Source of the DNA: an uncultured Bacteroidaceae bacterium
GTDB taxonomy: Bacteria; Bacteroidota; Bacteroidia; Bacteroidales; Bacteroidaceae
NCBI GenBank assembly: GCA_944320785.1
Contig: CALUIR010000015.1
Span: 1 to 61,903, forward strand
Reading direction: 5' to 3'
DNA length: 61,903 bases
This document shows, piece after piece, positions 9,239 to 18,307 of the stretch (within the stretch, counting starts at the first letter, position 1; the number at the start of each line of letters is the position of its first letter). Below the pieces are notes generated by a model. The model had not been told where the DNA came from, searched no databases, and saw nothing but the letters and a program-made list of their open reading frames with translations. Made by a program: the position numbers and the translations under genes.

Positions 9239-9284
9239 TAAATTTGTTTTTTTTCCTGAAAGATTCCGGCTTTTTTCAGGAAAA
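9239..9284 (+). promoter_or_regulatory. -7 box and leader hairpin upstream of susC-like gene
   Basis: A perfect -7 box TAAATTTG lies at 9239-9246; only a weak -33 candidate (ATTG, 9218-9221) precedes it. The transcript would begin close to an 11-bp perfect inverted repeat, TTTTCCTGAAA (9251-9261) and TTTCAGGAAAA (9274-9284), with a 12-nt loop. It may be a 5'-end stabilising hairpin, an attenuator or an operator. There is no TTAATG repeat here, so susC may be controlled differently from its two upstream neighbours. Confidence 0.5.
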
Positions 9285-9365
9285 ATTTTCGGATTATGTG
9301 CGTATCCTTTTCCATGAAGGCGTGCCGGGCAGATATAGAATAATTGTTTGACAAATCAACAAGAC

Positions 9366-12300
9366 ATGGATAATGTGAATAGGAAATTTCGGATATTCCG
9401 AAAGCAGTTTGCATGCTGCTTGGGGCTTTTCCTGCTGGTGTTTGCAGGAATTCCTTTGTCGGCAGCAGGACAAGTGAGAACGGTTTCAGGAACCGTCACG
9501 GATCAATCGGGAGAGCCTCTTCCTGGAGTGAATATATTGTGCGAAGGGACGGCAATGGGGACGATAACGGACATTGAGGGTGCATTTAGCCTGCAGCTTC
9601 CGGCTGGCAGTACGACATTGCGCTTTTCGTTAGTTGGTTTTGAGGCTGTGAACGTTTCAGTTGGAAACAAAACCGTCATCAATGTGGTGATGAAGGAAGA
9701 AACACAGCTTATCGATGAGGTGGTAGTAGTGGGTTACGGCACTCAGAAGAAGGCCACACTGACGGGTGCCGTCAGTTCAGTTGGTTCAGATGAGTTGCTG
9801 GTAACTCCTTCTTCCAATGTGCAAAACATGATTGCAGGCAAGTTGCCGGGCGTGCGTATCCAGCAGCGTACCGGCGAGCCGGGCAGTTATGACGCGAAGA
9901 TGGACATACGTGGATTGGGTACGCCTTTGATTGTCATTGATGGTGTGGTGAGGGACGTGGCCGATTTCCAACGTTTGGAAGCGAATGAGATAGAGAGCAT
10001 TTCCGTGCTGAAAGATGCTTCAGCAGCCATTTACGGCATGCGTGCTTCCAACGGCGTGTTCTTGGTGACCACCCGCAGGGGAAAAGAAGGGAAAACACAG
10101 ATAGATTACACGGGAAGTGTGGGATTCCAAAATCCATCTGGCCTTCCTGATGTACTGGATGCAGTGCAATATGCGGAATTGGTGCGTGAGGCAGATAAGA
10201 ACATGGGACGTGGCATTGATGCCACTTTCACGTTGGAGGATGTGGAACGCTTTCGTCAAGTGGGCGGGACAGATTGGTATGGTTTGGCCATGGACAACTT
10301 TGTGCCTCAGACCCATCATAACATCACGGCCAGCGGGAGTGGCGAGCGTTCTCAATATTTTGTGTCGTTCGGTTATTATGGCGAGGATGGCATTTGGAAA
10401 ACAGGTGATTTGAATTACCATCGTTATAACATACGTTCTAATTTGGGCTTCGACATCACACCGAACTTGAAAGTGGAAATGTTGATTAGCCTTATGAGCG
10501 ACAAGAAGAACCAACCTTATAAAGATACATGGGAACAGTTCAAGGCCATCTGGATGCTGAAGCCTACGGAAACGCCTTACGCAAACAACAATGAGAATTT
10601 CCCTAATGATGTCATGTACGGGTTGAACCCGTTGATGATAACGGATGCGGACAAGGTGGGTTATAAGACTTTTATGAACCGCACGCTGAACACTACGTTC
10701 TCATTGACCTACGATGCTCCTTTCCTTAAGGGGCTGAGTGCAAAGTTCCTTTATGGCTTTGATTACAGCAATAACCAGCAGAAGGAATACCAAAAGCAAT
10801 ATACGTTGTATAATTATGATGTCGGGCAGGACATTTATACGCCGCAAGTATATTCATCGCCTTCTTCCATCCGGCGGAGGTCATGGGAAGGCTTGCAGCA
10901 CCAGTTGCAGGCTTCGCTGAATTACGAGCGTTCATTCAACAAGAAACATAATTTGAAGTTGCTTCTCCTTTACGAGCAGAGTTCCAGCGAGGAAGACAAT
11001 ATTTGGGCAAAGCGGAACTTTGAGATGGATGCCGTGGACGAGATTTTCGCCGGTTCAGAGGAGGATCAGATGGGATCTGCTGATGCGGCAAATATTTTCC
11101 GTGTCACGAATATGGGTCTTGTGGGGCGTGTCAATTACGACTACATGTCAAAATACATTGCCGAGGTGAGCTTCCGTTACGATGGGTCGTCTAAATTCGC
11201 GAAAGGACATCGTTGGGGATTCTTTCCTTCTTTTTCTGTCGGTTACAGGATTTCAGAAGAAAGTTTCATAAAGGATGTTGCGCCTTTGTCGTTTATTACG
11301 AATTGGAAACTGCGTCTGTCATACGGCGTTATGGGCGATGATGGTTCATCTTCCTATCAGTATTTGGCAGGGTATGACTATCCGGGCGCAAGTTATGTGT
11401 TTGGTGATGAAGTGTATAAAGGATTGGGATTCAGGGGAATTCCCAATGAACTGATTACATGGTACACATCTAGGACTTTGAATGTCGGTACGGACATCGA
11501 TCTTTGGAACGGCTTGCTGTTCGGGCAAGTGGACTTCTTCTGGCGTTACAGGGACGGCCTATTGGGGAAACGAAGCGGCGAGGTTCCTGGCACGTTGGGT
11601 GCCGAATTGCCGGAAGAAAACTTGAATGAAGATTTGTACAAAGGCTTTGAGATTGTTTTGGGGCATCGCAACCGGGTGAGTGATTTCACTTATTCTGTCG
11701 CCTTGAATTTTGCGTTGACCCGTCGTCAGAACCGGTATTTGCAGGAAGGCGATGCGGTGAATTCTTATGACCGTTGGCGCAACAAATACACGGATCGTTA
11801 TTCAGACATGGGTTGGGCTTATGGTTCGGAAGGACAATTCACCTCGATGGAAGACATTTGGAACTCCCCGATACAAGATGGCCAAGGCGGTGCTACCCAG
11901 TTGCCCGGCGACTGGAAATATGAAGATTGGAACGGTGACGGTATCATTGACAACAATGACGTTTATCCCAATACCTATGAACATATGAACGACAACGGTA
12001 ATCCGAAAATGACTTTCGGCGCCAGTCTTTCAGCTGAATGGAGAGGGCTTGATGTCAACTTGTTGTTCCAAGGCGGTGCAGGCTTCAATGTCGTTTATTT
12101 TGAACAGTTGCAATATCCTTTGTGCTTTGGCGGCAATGGGTTGGCTCACTTCTATGATCGTTACCATCAGGATGAGAATGGTAACTGGATACCGGGTCGT
12201 TGGCCTACCACGCGGGATGCTGGTTCTTACAGCACGAACTATGCCCGATGCAAGCAAACTACTTATGATGCTTCTTATCTTCGCTTGAAAAGTATGGAAA

Positions 12301-12491
12301 TCGGTTATACAATTCCGCAGAAGATAACGCGGAAGTTCAAGGTGGATCGTTTGAGGGTATTTGCGAATGGTTACAACCTCTTTACAGTGTCAAATTTGGA
12401 CTTTGTTGACCCGGAACACCCGGAAGGTACCTATGGTTATTTGTATCCTATTATGAGGAATTTTAATTTTGGAGTGAATCTGACTTTCTAA
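9366..12491 (+). CDS. SusC/RagA-family TonB-dependent outer-membrane transporter
   Basis: 1041 residues from the ATG at 9366 (a TTG 18 nt upstream is also in frame but less likely). A signal peptide is followed by the carboxypeptidase-regulatory-like domain (VSGTVTDQSGEPLPGVNI, FSLQLPAG), the SusC signature DEVVVVGYGTQKK, the plug (MIAGKLPGVRIQQ, DIRGLGTPLIVIDGVVRD, SISVLKDASAAIYG, ASNGVFLVTT) and a long beta-barrel ending in aromatic NFGVNLTF. It imports an oligosaccharide (or other ligand) captured by its SusD partner, powered by TonB (family knowledge). SusD starts 12 bp downstream, the usual pair arrangement. The substrate cannot be read from the sequence. Length and domain order are typical. 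Confidence 0.95.
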   Translation: MDNVNRKFRIFRKQFACCLGLFLLVFAGIPLSAAGQVRTVSGTVTDQSGEPLPGVNILCEGTAMGTITDIEGAFSLQLPAGSTTLRFSLVGFEAVNVSVGNKTVINVVMKEETQLIDEVVVVGYGTQKKATLTGAVSSVGSDELLVTPSSNVQNMIAGKLPGVRIQQRTGEPGSYDAKMDIRGLGTPLIVIDGVVRDVADFQRLEANEIESISVLKDASAAIYGMRASNGVFLVTTRRGKEGKTQIDYTGSVGFQNPSGLPDVLDAVQYAELVREADKNMGRGIDATFTLEDVERFRQVGGTDWYGLAMDNFVPQTHHNITASGSGERSQYFVSFGYYGEDGIWKTGDLNYHRYNIRSNLGFDITPNLKVEMLISLMSDKKNQPYKDTWEQFKAIWMLKPTETPYANNNENFPNDVMYGLNPLMITDADKVGYKTFMNRTLNTTFSLTYDAPFLKGLSAKFLYGFDYSNNQQKEYQKQYTLYNYDVGQDIYTPQVYSSPSSIRRRSWEGLQHQLQASLNYERSFNKKHNLKLLLLYEQSSSEEDNIWAKRNFEMDAVDEIFAGSEEDQMGSADAANIFRVTNMGLVGRVNYDYMSKYIAEVSFRYDGSSKFAKGHRWGFFPSFSVGYRISEESFIKDVAPLSFITNWKLRLSYGVMGDDGSSSYQYLAGYDYPGASYVFGDEVYKGLGFRGIPNELITWYTSRTLNVGTDIDLWNGLLFGQVDFFWRYRDGLLGKRSGEVPGTLGAELPEENLNEDLYKGFEIVLGHRNRVSDFTYSVALNFALTRRQNRYLQEGDAVNSYDRWRNKYTDRYSDMGWAYGSEGQFTSMEDIWNSPIQDGQGGATQLPGDWKYEDWNGDGIIDNNDVYPNTYEHMNDNGNPKMTFGASLSAEWRGLDVNLLFQGGAGFNVVYFEQLQYPLCFGGNGLAHFYDRYHQDENGNWIPGRWPTTRDAGSYSTNYARCKQTTYDASYLRLKSMEIGYTIPQKITRKFKVDRLRVFANGYNLFTVSNLDFVDPEHPEGTYGYLYPIMRNFNFGVNLTF

Positions 12492-12503
12492 TTTGTGACA
12501 ATT

Positions 12504-14297
12504 ATGAAAATGAAAAAGATATTGGCCTCGGTAGTTGCATTGGCATTGTTGCATTCTTGCGACTATTTAGATGTGCCACCTATTAATATAATACAAGATG
12601 AGTCGATTTTCAATTCGGAATCGGGCATTAAGTCTTACTTGACAACTCTTTATTATGATTTGCCAGTGGAGGATTTCCGATTTACCCAGCAAGGGTTCAA
12701 TGTTTCCGGGAAAGGCGGCGCACGTTTGCCGCATGTGGCAGGTGAAGCCATGTGCAGCACGGCAGACGATATATCTTCCATTGGTGACGGTACGTGGTGG
12801 GGATGTTGGGATTATGGGAAGATACGCAGGGTAAACTATTTCATCCAGCAGTTCCCGGATTACAGTTCTGGCTTTTCGCAAGTCTTTGCCGATGCTTGGT
12901 TGGGAGAGGCTTATTTTATCCGTGCATACTGTTATTTCGCCATGGTGAAACGTTACGGCGGAGTGCCTCTTTTGGAGGAACCTCAGGAATATACGGGCGA
13001 TTTGGAGGCATTGCGTGTGCCGAGAAATACAGAGAAGGAATGCTATGATTTTATTGCCGAGGATTTGGACCGTGCAGCTCGTCTGCTGCCGGAAGATGAA
13101 TCATTGCTGGGCAAAGGAAGAGCTACGCGTTACGCAGCCTTGGCCTTGAAGTCGAGGGCGATGCTGTATGCTGGCTGTATAGCACGGTATGGCCATGTGG
13201 ATAAGGACGGTCTTGTAGGTATTGATGCATCCTTTGCTGACCATTATTTTGGCTTGGCGTACAGTGCTGCCAAGGAGATTGAGTTGTCGAAAAAGTATTC
13301 ATTGTATCGGAAAAATGCCGATAAAGAGAAGAACTTTTCGGAGTTGTTCTTGGCAGATGAAAGCCCTGAGAACATATTTGTGAAGTATTTTGCCCGCAAT
13401 GTCAATGCCCACGGATGGGATGTGTATTTCATACCTTACCAGTATCGTGGAACAGGTTACTCGTCTGGCATGAATCCATCGTTGGAGTTCGTGGAGATGT
13501 TTGAGAGGACGGATGGGACACCGGCTAATTTCGCGCAAAGGTCGCAAGGCGTTTATTTCGACGACCCGGCTGATTTGTTCCAAGGCATGGATGCCCGTTT
13601 CGGAGGATCTATCATTTATCCGAATGCTCTGTTTAAGGGAGAACCTTGTTCCATTCAGAAAGGGCTGATTATTGAGGATGGCTCAAAGCGGGAGAATGCA
13701 TCTGATTACGAGAGTGCCATTTATACGGCGGATGACGGTCAAGAATACCATATCGTTGGCAAGAGTGGCTGTGGCAATTATTCTGGCAATATGACAGGTT
13801 TCTTTGTGCGCAAATATTTGAATGAAAGTTTGCCTGCGGATGAGGTGTTGGAAAATTATTCAGAGCAGCATTGGATTGATTTCCGTTATGCAGAGGTTCT
13901 TTTGAACGGCGCGGAAGCGGCAGTGGAAATGCAGCAGCATTTAGATAGCGCGTTGATATGGATTAATGATATCCGTGATCGGGCTGGCATCAAATTGCTG
14001 ACGGCTTCAGAACTGACGGTTGACAAAGTCCGCCATGAACGCAGGATAGAATTGGCGTTTGAAAACCAAGCTTATTGGGATTTGCGGCGTTGGCGGATTG
14101 CCGACCAGGAAATCGAGGCAAAGCAGTACACCGGCTTATGCCCGTATTTTGATATCAATCACCAAAAATATGTATTTGAGGAAGTTCCGGCCAATAATTA
14201 TTATTACACGTTTGACGTGCAGATGTATTATGAAAGGATTCCGGATGCTGAGATTGCCAAGAACAAGTTGTTGATACAAAATCCGTATTATAATTAA
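12504..14297 (+). CDS. SusD/RagB-family surface glycan-binding lipoprotein
   Basis: 597 residues from ATG 12504 (an in-frame GTG at 12495 is less likely). Lipobox LLHSC within the first 20 residues. The N-terminal SusD-like helical repeats are visible (DAWLGEAYFIRAYCYFAMVKRYGGVPLL) and the C-terminal RagB/SusD region ends with the conserved block WIDFRYAEVLLNGAEA, LLTASELTVDKVRHERRIEL, AYWDLRRWR. It forms the lid of the SusC transporter and binds the glycan at the cell surface (family knowledge). Immediately downstream of susC and followed by a DUF3823 lipoprotein, so the three genes form one transport unit. Confidence 0.95.
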   Translation: MKMKKILASVVALALLHSCDYLDVPPINIIQDESIFNSESGIKSYLTTLYYDLPVEDFRFTQQGFNVSGKGGARLPHVAGEAMCSTADDISSIGDGTWWGCWDYGKIRRVNYFIQQFPDYSSGFSQVFADAWLGEAYFIRAYCYFAMVKRYGGVPLLEEPQEYTGDLEALRVPRNTEKECYDFIAEDLDRAARLLPEDESLLGKGRATRYAALALKSRAMLYAGCIARYGHVDKDGLVGIDASFADHYFGLAYSAAKEIELSKKYSLYRKNADKEKNFSELFLADESPENIFVKYFARNVNAHGWDVYFIPYQYRGTGYSSGMNPSLEFVEMFERTDGTPANFAQRSQGVYFDDPADLFQGMDARFGGSIIYPNALFKGEPCSIQKGLIIEDGSKRENASDYESAIYTADDGQEYHIVGKSGCGNYSGNMTGFFVRKYLNESLPADEVLENYSEQHWIDFRYAEVLLNGAEAAVEMQQHLDSALIWINDIRDRAGIKLLTASELTVDKVRHERRIELAFENQAYWDLRRWRIADQEIEAKQYTGLCPYFDINHQKYVFEEVPANNYYYTFDVQMYYERIPDAEIAKNKLLIQNPYYN

Positions 14298-14315
14298 TTA
14301 AATAGTAATGAGGTT

Positions 14316-15101
14316 ATGAAAAAGATATATTGTTTGTGCGGGGCTGTTCTTTTGCTGTTGTCGTCTTGTGGATATTTTGAATATGACAATTATGAAGCGC
14401 CCAATTCCGGACTGGAAGGGGAAGTGTTGGATGCCAAGACCGGCGCACCTATTTTGGGCGAGGCGGCCAACAGTTACAAAGTGGAGTATTATGAATTGAG
14501 TTGGGAGGAAGCTGGGCATGCCAACACCCAAAGCCAGTTCTTTTGGGGGAAGGCTGACGGTAGTTTCATGAACACGAAAATATTTGCAGGGAAATACCGC
14601 GTGACGTTGAAGGAAGGTGCTTTTTATGCGCCCGAGCCTGAAGTGGTGTTTTTGGATGAAGGCAAGTTGACGGAGTTGAGTTATTCAGTGGTTCCCTATG
14701 CTCGTGTCGCACTTGATGAAATATCCCTTTCCGGGAGCAGCCAGAGTGATTTGATCATCAAATATACGGTAGAAGATACGGAAACAGAAATTGATACAGA
14801 AGGCATAGATGAAGATGTGTATTCTTTAAGTGAAGCCCAAGTGTTCATTTCCAGCAAGTCGCCGAATGTGGGCATCAATAATTCGGAAACAAAGTACACT
14901 TTAAGGGCAAAGAAAGAGTTTGTCCGGGGGGATGATTATGTTCCCGGGGAACCATTCCAAGTGACGGAACGCAATGTGCGGAAATTGGCGCCGGGGCGGT
15001 ATTGGGTGAGAATCGGTGTGCGGACAGGCAATCCCCAGAAGCGTTACAATTTTAGTGAGACGAAGGAGATTGTTGTCCCTGAGCCTGATGCGGAAGAATA
15101 G
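14316..15101 (+). CDS. DUF3823-family surface lipoprotein (SusE/F-position)
   Basis: 261 residues with lipobox LLLSS-C18. The sequence (NYEAPNSGLEGEVLDAKTGAPIL, FFWGKADGSFMNTKIFAGKYRVTLKEGAFY) matches DUF3823, a two-domain lipoprotein family usually encoded directly after SusCD and thought to bind glycan at the surface. The C-terminal half is a beta-rich Ig-like domain (YTVEDTETEIDTEG, YSLSEAQVFISSKSPNVG, PGRYWVRIGVRTG). It starts 18 bp after SusD and is followed 16 bp later by the second GxGYxYP gene, consistent with one transcript. No enzymatic motif is seen. Confidence 0.85.
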   Translation: MKKIYCLCGAVLLLLSSCGYFEYDNYEAPNSGLEGEVLDAKTGAPILGEAANSYKVEYYELSWEEAGHANTQSQFFWGKADGSFMNTKIFAGKYRVTLKEGAFYAPEPEVVFLDEGKLTELSYSVVPYARVALDEISLSGSSQSDLIIKYTVEDTETEIDTEGIDEDVYSLSEAQVFISSKSPNVGINNSETKYTLRAKKEFVRGDDYVPGEPFQVTERNVRKLAPGRYWVRIGVRTGNPQKRYNFSETKEIVVPEPDAEE

Positions 15102-15117
15102 GATTTAGGTAAATAGA

Positions 15118-17094
15118 ATGATTATGGATGTAAAGTCAAGTGTATTGTTATTGGCGTTGGGCATGGCAAATGTATGTGTTGCCATGCCGTACATGACCTC
15201 AGACGGAGGCGGTTCAGTGCCGGAAGACGCTTTGTCGTTGGTGATGGATGAATCAAGCGTGTCGGTGGTTTATGACCCTAACGGGACGGCCATGTTCGCG
15301 GATGGAGGAATTCGTGGTACAGGTGATGGCCTGACGTTGGATTTAGGCGAAGTGGATTTCGGGGACGGCGGTTATAACACGGTGTGGGTGGAAATGGCCA
15401 ATATCGCGAAGCCGCAGGAAGGGAATGGCTTTGATTTCTATTTGGATGACATGCTTCTGGAGCCGGACACGGACTTCACGATAGGCCAAGTGCTTCCCCA
15501 TTTGGATACCTATGAATCGGACAAGCAGCCTCAAAGCGGTTTGTTTTTTAAGAATGAGAATGTGCCGTTGGAGCAGATTTCAGTGTTTGATGTGCGTGGG
15601 GATGACAGCTATGGGAAAATAACGGCGGCCGTAGCCCAAGGGGTGTTGAACCAAGAGCGGGCAGAAGTATATTTGGTGTACGAAGACCATCATCAAGTCC
15701 AGTTTGAGGATGTTTACGGGAAAGAGGGCGAGACGTGGACGCTTCTCCGGGATGAATGCCCGGTGAGCAAGTATGCCGGTTTGGCCACTTTGGTGGAAAA
15801 ATACAAAGGGCGTTTCCAAAAGATGGTTCTTTGGGACCCGGAAAAAGAATGGACATGGTGTCTGGCGCAGATGATATGCGCCCAGCAGCAAGGGATACCG
15901 GTGACGGAAGATATACGCGATTTCTTCCGTAGCGAATTGCAATGGGATATCCCTTGTGAGGACATTCCCGGCAAATGGGCCACGAAGTTGGAAGCTTACC
16001 AATGGGCCATTGACAATCTGGCAGATGGTTGCCACAAAACGTTGAGTTTCTCTGCTGGCTTGCGGAGCGATTACCTTTCAAATCCGTGGAAGATATATGA
16101 TTATGCCGTGGCTTCACGCGGGTTTGTATTCTTTTTGCAGAACTCGGTGCCGGAAGAATGCGACATGATACAGAAGATTTGCCGGAAAATGGGTTACCAG
16201 CCCGGTTCGTCCACGATGGGCTATGGCGCGGAGCATGACGGTGACGGCCTGAACAAGGCTACGAATCCTTACAATGTAGGGTTCATGGTGAGCGATTATT
16301 ATGCTAACGGGAGTTTCTGGTGTTCTTTCCCAAACAAGTCGTTCCAGCAGCGCAAGGGGAAGGCCATCGAGGCAAAGCCGGGGAAGATATACGTGAGCTT
16401 CCTGTGGAGCGATGGTGACAACGTGCAGTTTGATTCTAACCAGATGTATAACATGTTCAAGAATGCCAAAGGGCGCGGTGAAGTGCCTGTAGGCATGACC
16501 ATGGCGGCATCCTTGCAGGAACTGAACCCGGTGTTGCTGGAATTTTTCTACAAGAACTTGACGCCTAATGATGAATTGGTGGCAGGCCCTTCTGGTTTCC
16601 AGTTCATTTACGGCGATAGCTATAATGGTGATACTTATGAGCAATGGCTGAAGATGAACCATGACTGGATAGAAACTGCGGGTTTCCATACTGCCTGCTT
16701 GTGGAACACGACGGACAAGGAGCGTTTCGGCCGCTATATGGAAACGTGTGGGCTGCAAGGCGTTTTTGATGGTTTTGAGAACAACAAGGAACGTTACGAG
16801 ACGGGCGTGGACGGTGAAGGTATTGTCTGCATCATCCAAGGGGCGCACTGCTCCGTGGAGGGTGATGTTTACAAGGACTTGGCCAGCGTGAAGCCTGACA
16901 GCAAGCGGCCCGTGTTCCGCAATGTTTACCTGATAGCTGCCAACTACGGGGGGGCGGATGGTTATGAAAGGCTCATCCGTGAGTTGCAACGTCTGGAGAG
17001 TTATTTGCCCAACACGTATGAGTATCTGCTTCCCATGGACTTGTGCGCCACGCTGAAAGAATACCTCGAAAAGGAGGGGGGCATCCATGAATAG
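15118..17094 (+). CDS. GxGYxYP-family putative carbohydrate-active protein, second copy
   Basis: 658 residues. Signal peptide of the SPI type (SVLLLALGMANVCVA), with no lipobox and no T9SS tail. Residues about 60-140 form a CBM6-like beta-sandwich (LTLDLGEVDFGDGGYNTVWVEM, FDFYLDDMLLEPDTDF). The rest matches GxGYxYP: N-terminal block (SYGKITAAVAQGVLNQERAEVYLVYED), DYAVASRGFVFFLQ, then KIYVSFLWSDGDNVQFDSNQMYNM and the signature region PSGFQFIYGDSY. The first ATG is at 15118 and another is in frame at 15124. The family's reaction is unknown; the sugar-locus context and the CBM-like module suggest glycan degradation. It overlaps the next gene by 8 bp, so the two are translationally coupled. It is diverged from the 5141 protein, not a recent duplicate. 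Confidence 0.8.
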   Translation: MIMDVKSSVLLLALGMANVCVAMPYMTSDGGGSVPEDALSLVMDESSVSVVYDPNGTAMFADGGIRGTGDGLTLDLGEVDFGDGGYNTVWVEMANIAKPQEGNGFDFYLDDMLLEPDTDFTIGQVLPHLDTYESDKQPQSGLFFKNENVPLEQISVFDVRGDDSYGKITAAVAQGVLNQERAEVYLVYEDHHQVQFEDVYGKEGETWTLLRDECPVSKYAGLATLVEKYKGRFQKMVLWDPEKEWTWCLAQMICAQQQGIPVTEDIRDFFRSELQWDIPCEDIPGKWATKLEAYQWAIDNLADGCHKTLSFSAGLRSDYLSNPWKIYDYAVASRGFVFFLQNSVPEECDMIQKICRKMGYQPGSSTMGYGAEHDGDGLNKATNPYNVGFMVSDYYANGSFWCSFPNKSFQQRKGKAIEAKPGKIYVSFLWSDGDNVQFDSNQMYNMFKNAKGRGEVPVGMTMAASLQELNPVLLEFFYKNLTPNDELVAGPSGFQFIYGDSYNGDTYEQWLKMNHDWIETAGFHTACLWNTTDKERFGRYMETCGLQGVFDGFENNKERYETGVDGEGIVCIIQGAHCSVEGDVYKDLASVKPDSKRPVFRNVYLIAANYGGADGYERLIRELQRLESYLPNTYEYLLPMDLCATLKEYLEKEGGIHE

Positions 17095-17959
17095 GCTGAG
17101 AAGGATGGCACTGTTGCTTGCCCTGTTCCCGCTTTTTTCGCACGCCGATGACCTGCGCATCCCGGCGCGGGGAGGAGGGCTTTACCAAGTGGTGGTCGTG
17201 GACGGCGGGAGCAGCGGGGCTGCTTACGACCGGGAAACGGAGACGATTTCCAATACGAGCGACGGGACGCGCATCTGCATCCGTAGCATTGATTTCGGCG
17301 ATGAGCGGTATGGCTTGTATAACCGCTTCGTCATCGAATACACCCACCCGGAAGCTTGTGGGGAGGAGGCATATTTCGATGTCTATATAGAGGATACCAC
17401 GACGCCTGTCGCTTCGTTGCCAGTTGTGCAGACCTTGCCGGGCGAGTTTGTGGAGACGGAAATGCCTTTGGACGTGAACGTGTTGGGTAACCATTGGGTG
17501 TATGTGGGCTGGAGGAACCATTCGGCTTCCTTGCGGACGTTCGGCGCGGATGAACTGCGGCCTTTTGCTACGGTGGGTTTGGTGCGTACAGGTTCTCTGG
17601 CACAATATGAACTGGGGCAGGGCCGATTTGAACCTCTGACGGGCAAGCACCGCCTGAAGATGGTTTGGAAGGGGAACAATGCCCCCGTGTCTGCCGTCTA
17701 TATCGGCAAAGCCGGAGGGAGCGGCATGGGGGATGCCCCGCAGGCCGCCGTGCGCTTGTGGCAGACAGAAAGCGGCATCGGCATCGCATCGTCTGCCTCC
17801 CTCCCGTTGGGCAATGTGGAGGTTTACACGCCGGACGGGAAACAGGTGTCGCGCCTTTTGGCAGATGGCCCATCGTGTTTTCTTCCCTTGCCGGAAGGCA
17901 TTTACATTGTGCGGCTTCCGCAACAAGGCATGGTGGCCAAGGCAGCCGTGTGCGATTAA
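17087..17959 (+). CDS. Secreted CBM6-like protein with T9SS sorting domain
   Basis: 290 residues. Signal peptide to about residue 20 (FPLFSHA). Residues about 25-190 form a beta-sandwich resembling carbohydrate-binding family 6 modules (IRSIDFGDERYGLYNRFVIE, AYFDVYIEDTTTPVASLPV, HRLKMVWKG). The last 60 residues are a T9SS type-A sorting domain (GNVEVYTPDGKQVSRL, LPEGIYIVRLPQQG). Its N-terminal module resembles the CBM-like part of the GxGYxYP protein it overlaps by 8 bp, so the pair may act on the same glycan, one cell-associated and one on the surface. No catalytic residues are recognised. It is the last gene of the locus, followed by an intrinsic terminator. Confidence 0.7.
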   Translation: MNRLRRMALLLALFPLFSHADDLRIPARGGGLYQVVVVDGGSSGAAYDRETETISNTSDGTRICIRSIDFGDERYGLYNRFVIEYTHPEACGEEAYFDVYIEDTTTPVASLPVVQTLPGEFVETEMPLDVNVLGNHWVYVGWRNHSASLRTFGADELRPFATVGLVRTGSLAQYELGQGRFEPLTGKHRLKMVWKGNNAPVSAVYIGKAGGSGMGDAPQAAVRLWQTESGIGIASSASLPLGNVEVYTPDGKQVSRLLADGPSCFLPLPEGIYIVRLPQQGMVAKAAVCD

Positions 17960-17979
17960 GTCAGTTCTCGTTTATACTT

Positions 17980-18017
17980 CCCGTATGAAGTTGCGGCTTC
18001 ATGCGGGACTTTTTTGT
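17980..18017 (+). terminator. Intrinsic terminator ending the GxGYxYP locus
   Basis: Arms CCCGTATGAAG (17980-17990) and CTTCATGCGGG (17997-18007) form an 11-bp stem with one wobble, followed after AC by a T-run. It closes the plus-strand locus just before repeat element 2. Confidence 0.85.
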
Positions 18018-18020
18018 TTC

Positions 18021-18215
18021 CATGCGGGTGGAAACTTCCATCCACCCGCATGACTTCTTTATCTTTAGCCTAAGGATGTACATCCTTAGGCTAAAGATAC
18101 ACATCCTTAGGCTGAAGATGCACATCCTTAACCTAAAGATGAAGTTCTTGCGCGGGCGGGCGGGATTTTCCATGCGGGCAGATGGGACTTTCCGCGCAGA
18201 CGGCCAAGGTTTCTT
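18021..18215. repeat. Intergenic palindromic element copy 2: four 21-nt units plus GC-rich arms
   Basis: Units at 18060-18080, 18081-18101, 18102-18122 and 18123-18143, same consensus as copy 1. The left flank is a 12-bp perfect inverted repeat, CATGCGGGTGGA (18021-18032) and TCCACCCGCATG (18041-18052). The right flank repeats GCGGGC...GGGAnTTTCC twice (about 18151-18202). This copy lies between convergent genes, so the element is not tied to promoters. Confidence 0.92.
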
Positions 18216-18226
18216 GCTTGGCAAGG

Positions 18227-18279
18227 CAAAAAAAAGCAACGGCAGCCCGGATGGAATCCCCTCTTGGGCTGCCGTTGCT
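18227..18279 (-). terminator. Intrinsic terminator of the second Kelch/SARP regulator
   Basis: Perfect 14-bp stem AGCAACGGCAGCCC (18235-18248) with GGGCTGCCGTTGCT (18266-18279). On the minus strand it is followed by a run of T (plus-strand A-run 18228-18235). It terminates transcription from 18308-20839. Confidence 0.88.
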
Positions 18280-18307
18280 GCTGCAGATGCCTGCCGCATG
18301 GCATGGA

